Assembly (NCBI GenBank): GCA_014379915.1
Contig: JACMKV010000129.1
Coordinates: 1 to 5,012 of the forward strand
Reading direction: 5' to 3'
From: Burkholderiales bacterium
GTDB taxonomy: Bacteria > Pseudomonadota > Gammaproteobacteria > Burkholderiales > JACMKV01
DNA length: 5,012 nucleotides
Shown one piece after another: positions 4,416-5,012 of the stretch (its first letter is position 1; every line of letters starts with the position of its first letter). The position numbers and the translations under genes were made by a program. The notes beneath the pieces are model-generated. The model saw only the letters and a program-made list of their open reading frames with translations, made no database searches and was not told the origin of the DNA.

Positions 4416-5012
4416 ATTGTTGAGCGCACGATAAGGAAGCCCCGAAACTTCCAGGCGAGTTGTTCGTTTTGCCGATCCGACCGCGCGCGCTACCGCTGCC
4501 CCTGACGATTTCGTAAGGCTGGGCGCCAGAGAGGTTCTCGGCTTCGCTTAAAGGCAGATCGGCGCCGCCGATGAGTATCGCGGGAACGCCGCCGATGCCC
4601 AGCCGATGCGCCTCGCGTTGCGCGGCGAGCACACGTTCGACGTAACGTGATTGATCGAGCGCGGCGCGCACCCCATCCGTGTCCAAACCCACGCCCGCTG
4701 CGATTTCCAGGAGTACGTCGACGTCGCTCAAATCGCGACCGTGTTCGAAAAAAGCCTTGAACAGCGCGCGATGTGTCTCGTCGTATCGTCCGCGTTCGCG
4801 CGCGAATTCGGCCAGCTCGAACGCCTTGCGGCTGCGCGGCTGCACCGGCGGCAGCTTGAGAACCATGCCGCGTTGCTGCGCCATCGGGTAGACCGATTGA
4901 TTCCACACGCGATGCAGATATTCGCCGTCCGGGTCGAGCGTCGGATGTGGCTCGGGTCGTAGTTCAAAAGCACGCCATTCGATGTCGACAGCCTCGCCGT
5001 ATTCCCGGCGAA
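4414..5012 (-). CDS. FrnE-like DsbA-family thiol oxidoreductase, partial
   Basis: The visible 198 residues match the C-terminal part of cytoplasmic DsbA-like proteins of the FrnE / 2-hydroxychromene-2-carboxylate isomerase superfamily. These have a thioredoxin fold with a helical insertion. The frame is open to the window edge, so the N-terminus, including any CxxC catalytic motif, is missing. The first visible part reads EWRAFELRPEPHP, a typical FrnE strand. It is followed by the helical region (SRKAFELAEFARERGRYDE, HRALFKAFFEHGRDLSD) and the GIGGVPAILIGG strand, whose GVPA (visible residues 141-144) is the cis-proline loop near the active site. The family then usually closes with a GA-x-PYE-like motif, here SGAQPYEIV, and a short helix. 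This protein instead carries a 29-residue Gly/Ser-rich tail. The GTG at 4906-4908 is an internal valine, not the start. Dithiol oxidoreductase activity is inferred and depends on the unseen motif. Confidence 0.88.
   Translation of the reverse strand, partial: RREYGEAVDIEWRAFELRPEPHPTLDPDGEYLHRVWNQSVYPMAQQRGMVLKLPPVQPRSRKAFELAEFARERGRYDETHRALFKAFFEHGRDLSDVDVLLEIAAGVGLDTDGVRAALDQSRYVERVLAAQREAHRLGIGGVPAILIGGADLPLSEAENLSGAQPYEIVRGSGSARGRIGKTNNSPGSFGASLSCAQQ

Noticed and set aside
4651..4962. Plus-strand open frames opposite the DsbA-family gene
   Set aside because: They are antisense shadows of a GC-rich gene whose minus-strand frame shows clear family motifs.
1..5012. CRISPR arrays, tRNA or rRNA genes, insertion sequences, known riboswitches such as the Moco motif
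   Set aside because: No regularly spaced repeats, cloverleaf, transposase frame, terminal inverted repeats or recognisable aptamer core were found by reading both strands.

Overview
The window is about 5 kb of GC-rich, tightly packed bacterial DNA. Gene content, codon bias toward G/C, and a one-domain ModE beside modABC suggest a proteobacterium, most likely beta or gamma. That placement is inferred; no rRNA or other marker fixes the lineage.

Region 1 (1-3049, + strand) is a molybdate uptake locus. It holds a short ModE-type DNA-binding regulator (15-371), a 77-nt gap with a candidate promoter and a ModE-like operator (386-432), then modA (449-1213), modB (1213-1881) and modC (1874-3049). 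modA, modB and modC overlap end to start, so they form one translationally coupled operon. ModA captures periplasmic molybdate, ModB is the inner-membrane channel and ModC the ATPase. The regulator probably represses the operon when the cell has enough molybdate.

Region 2 (3050-3335) has no confident gene. It holds a GC-rich hairpin just after modC, a weakly supported 44-codon ORF (3123-3257), and a strong intrinsic terminator (3304-3335) about 255 nt beyond modC. Either the mod mRNA has a long 3' tail, or a small RNA or peptide gene sits here.

Region 3 (3336-4415, + strand) is a compact cassette of three small genes of unknown function: 3445-3846, 3860-4090 and 4095-4373. It is bounded by intrinsic terminators on both sides, and its leader carries two inverted repeats. 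The first and third proteins are diverged paralogues: a 61-residue segment aligns without gaps at about one third identity and keeps a Cys-Gly pair. The middle protein resembles neither. This is the least explained part of the window.

Region 4 (4414-5012, - strand) is the C-terminal part of a FrnE-like DsbA-family thiol oxidoreductase, convergent with the cassette and cut by the window edge. Its stop codon lies in the T-tract of the shared terminator.
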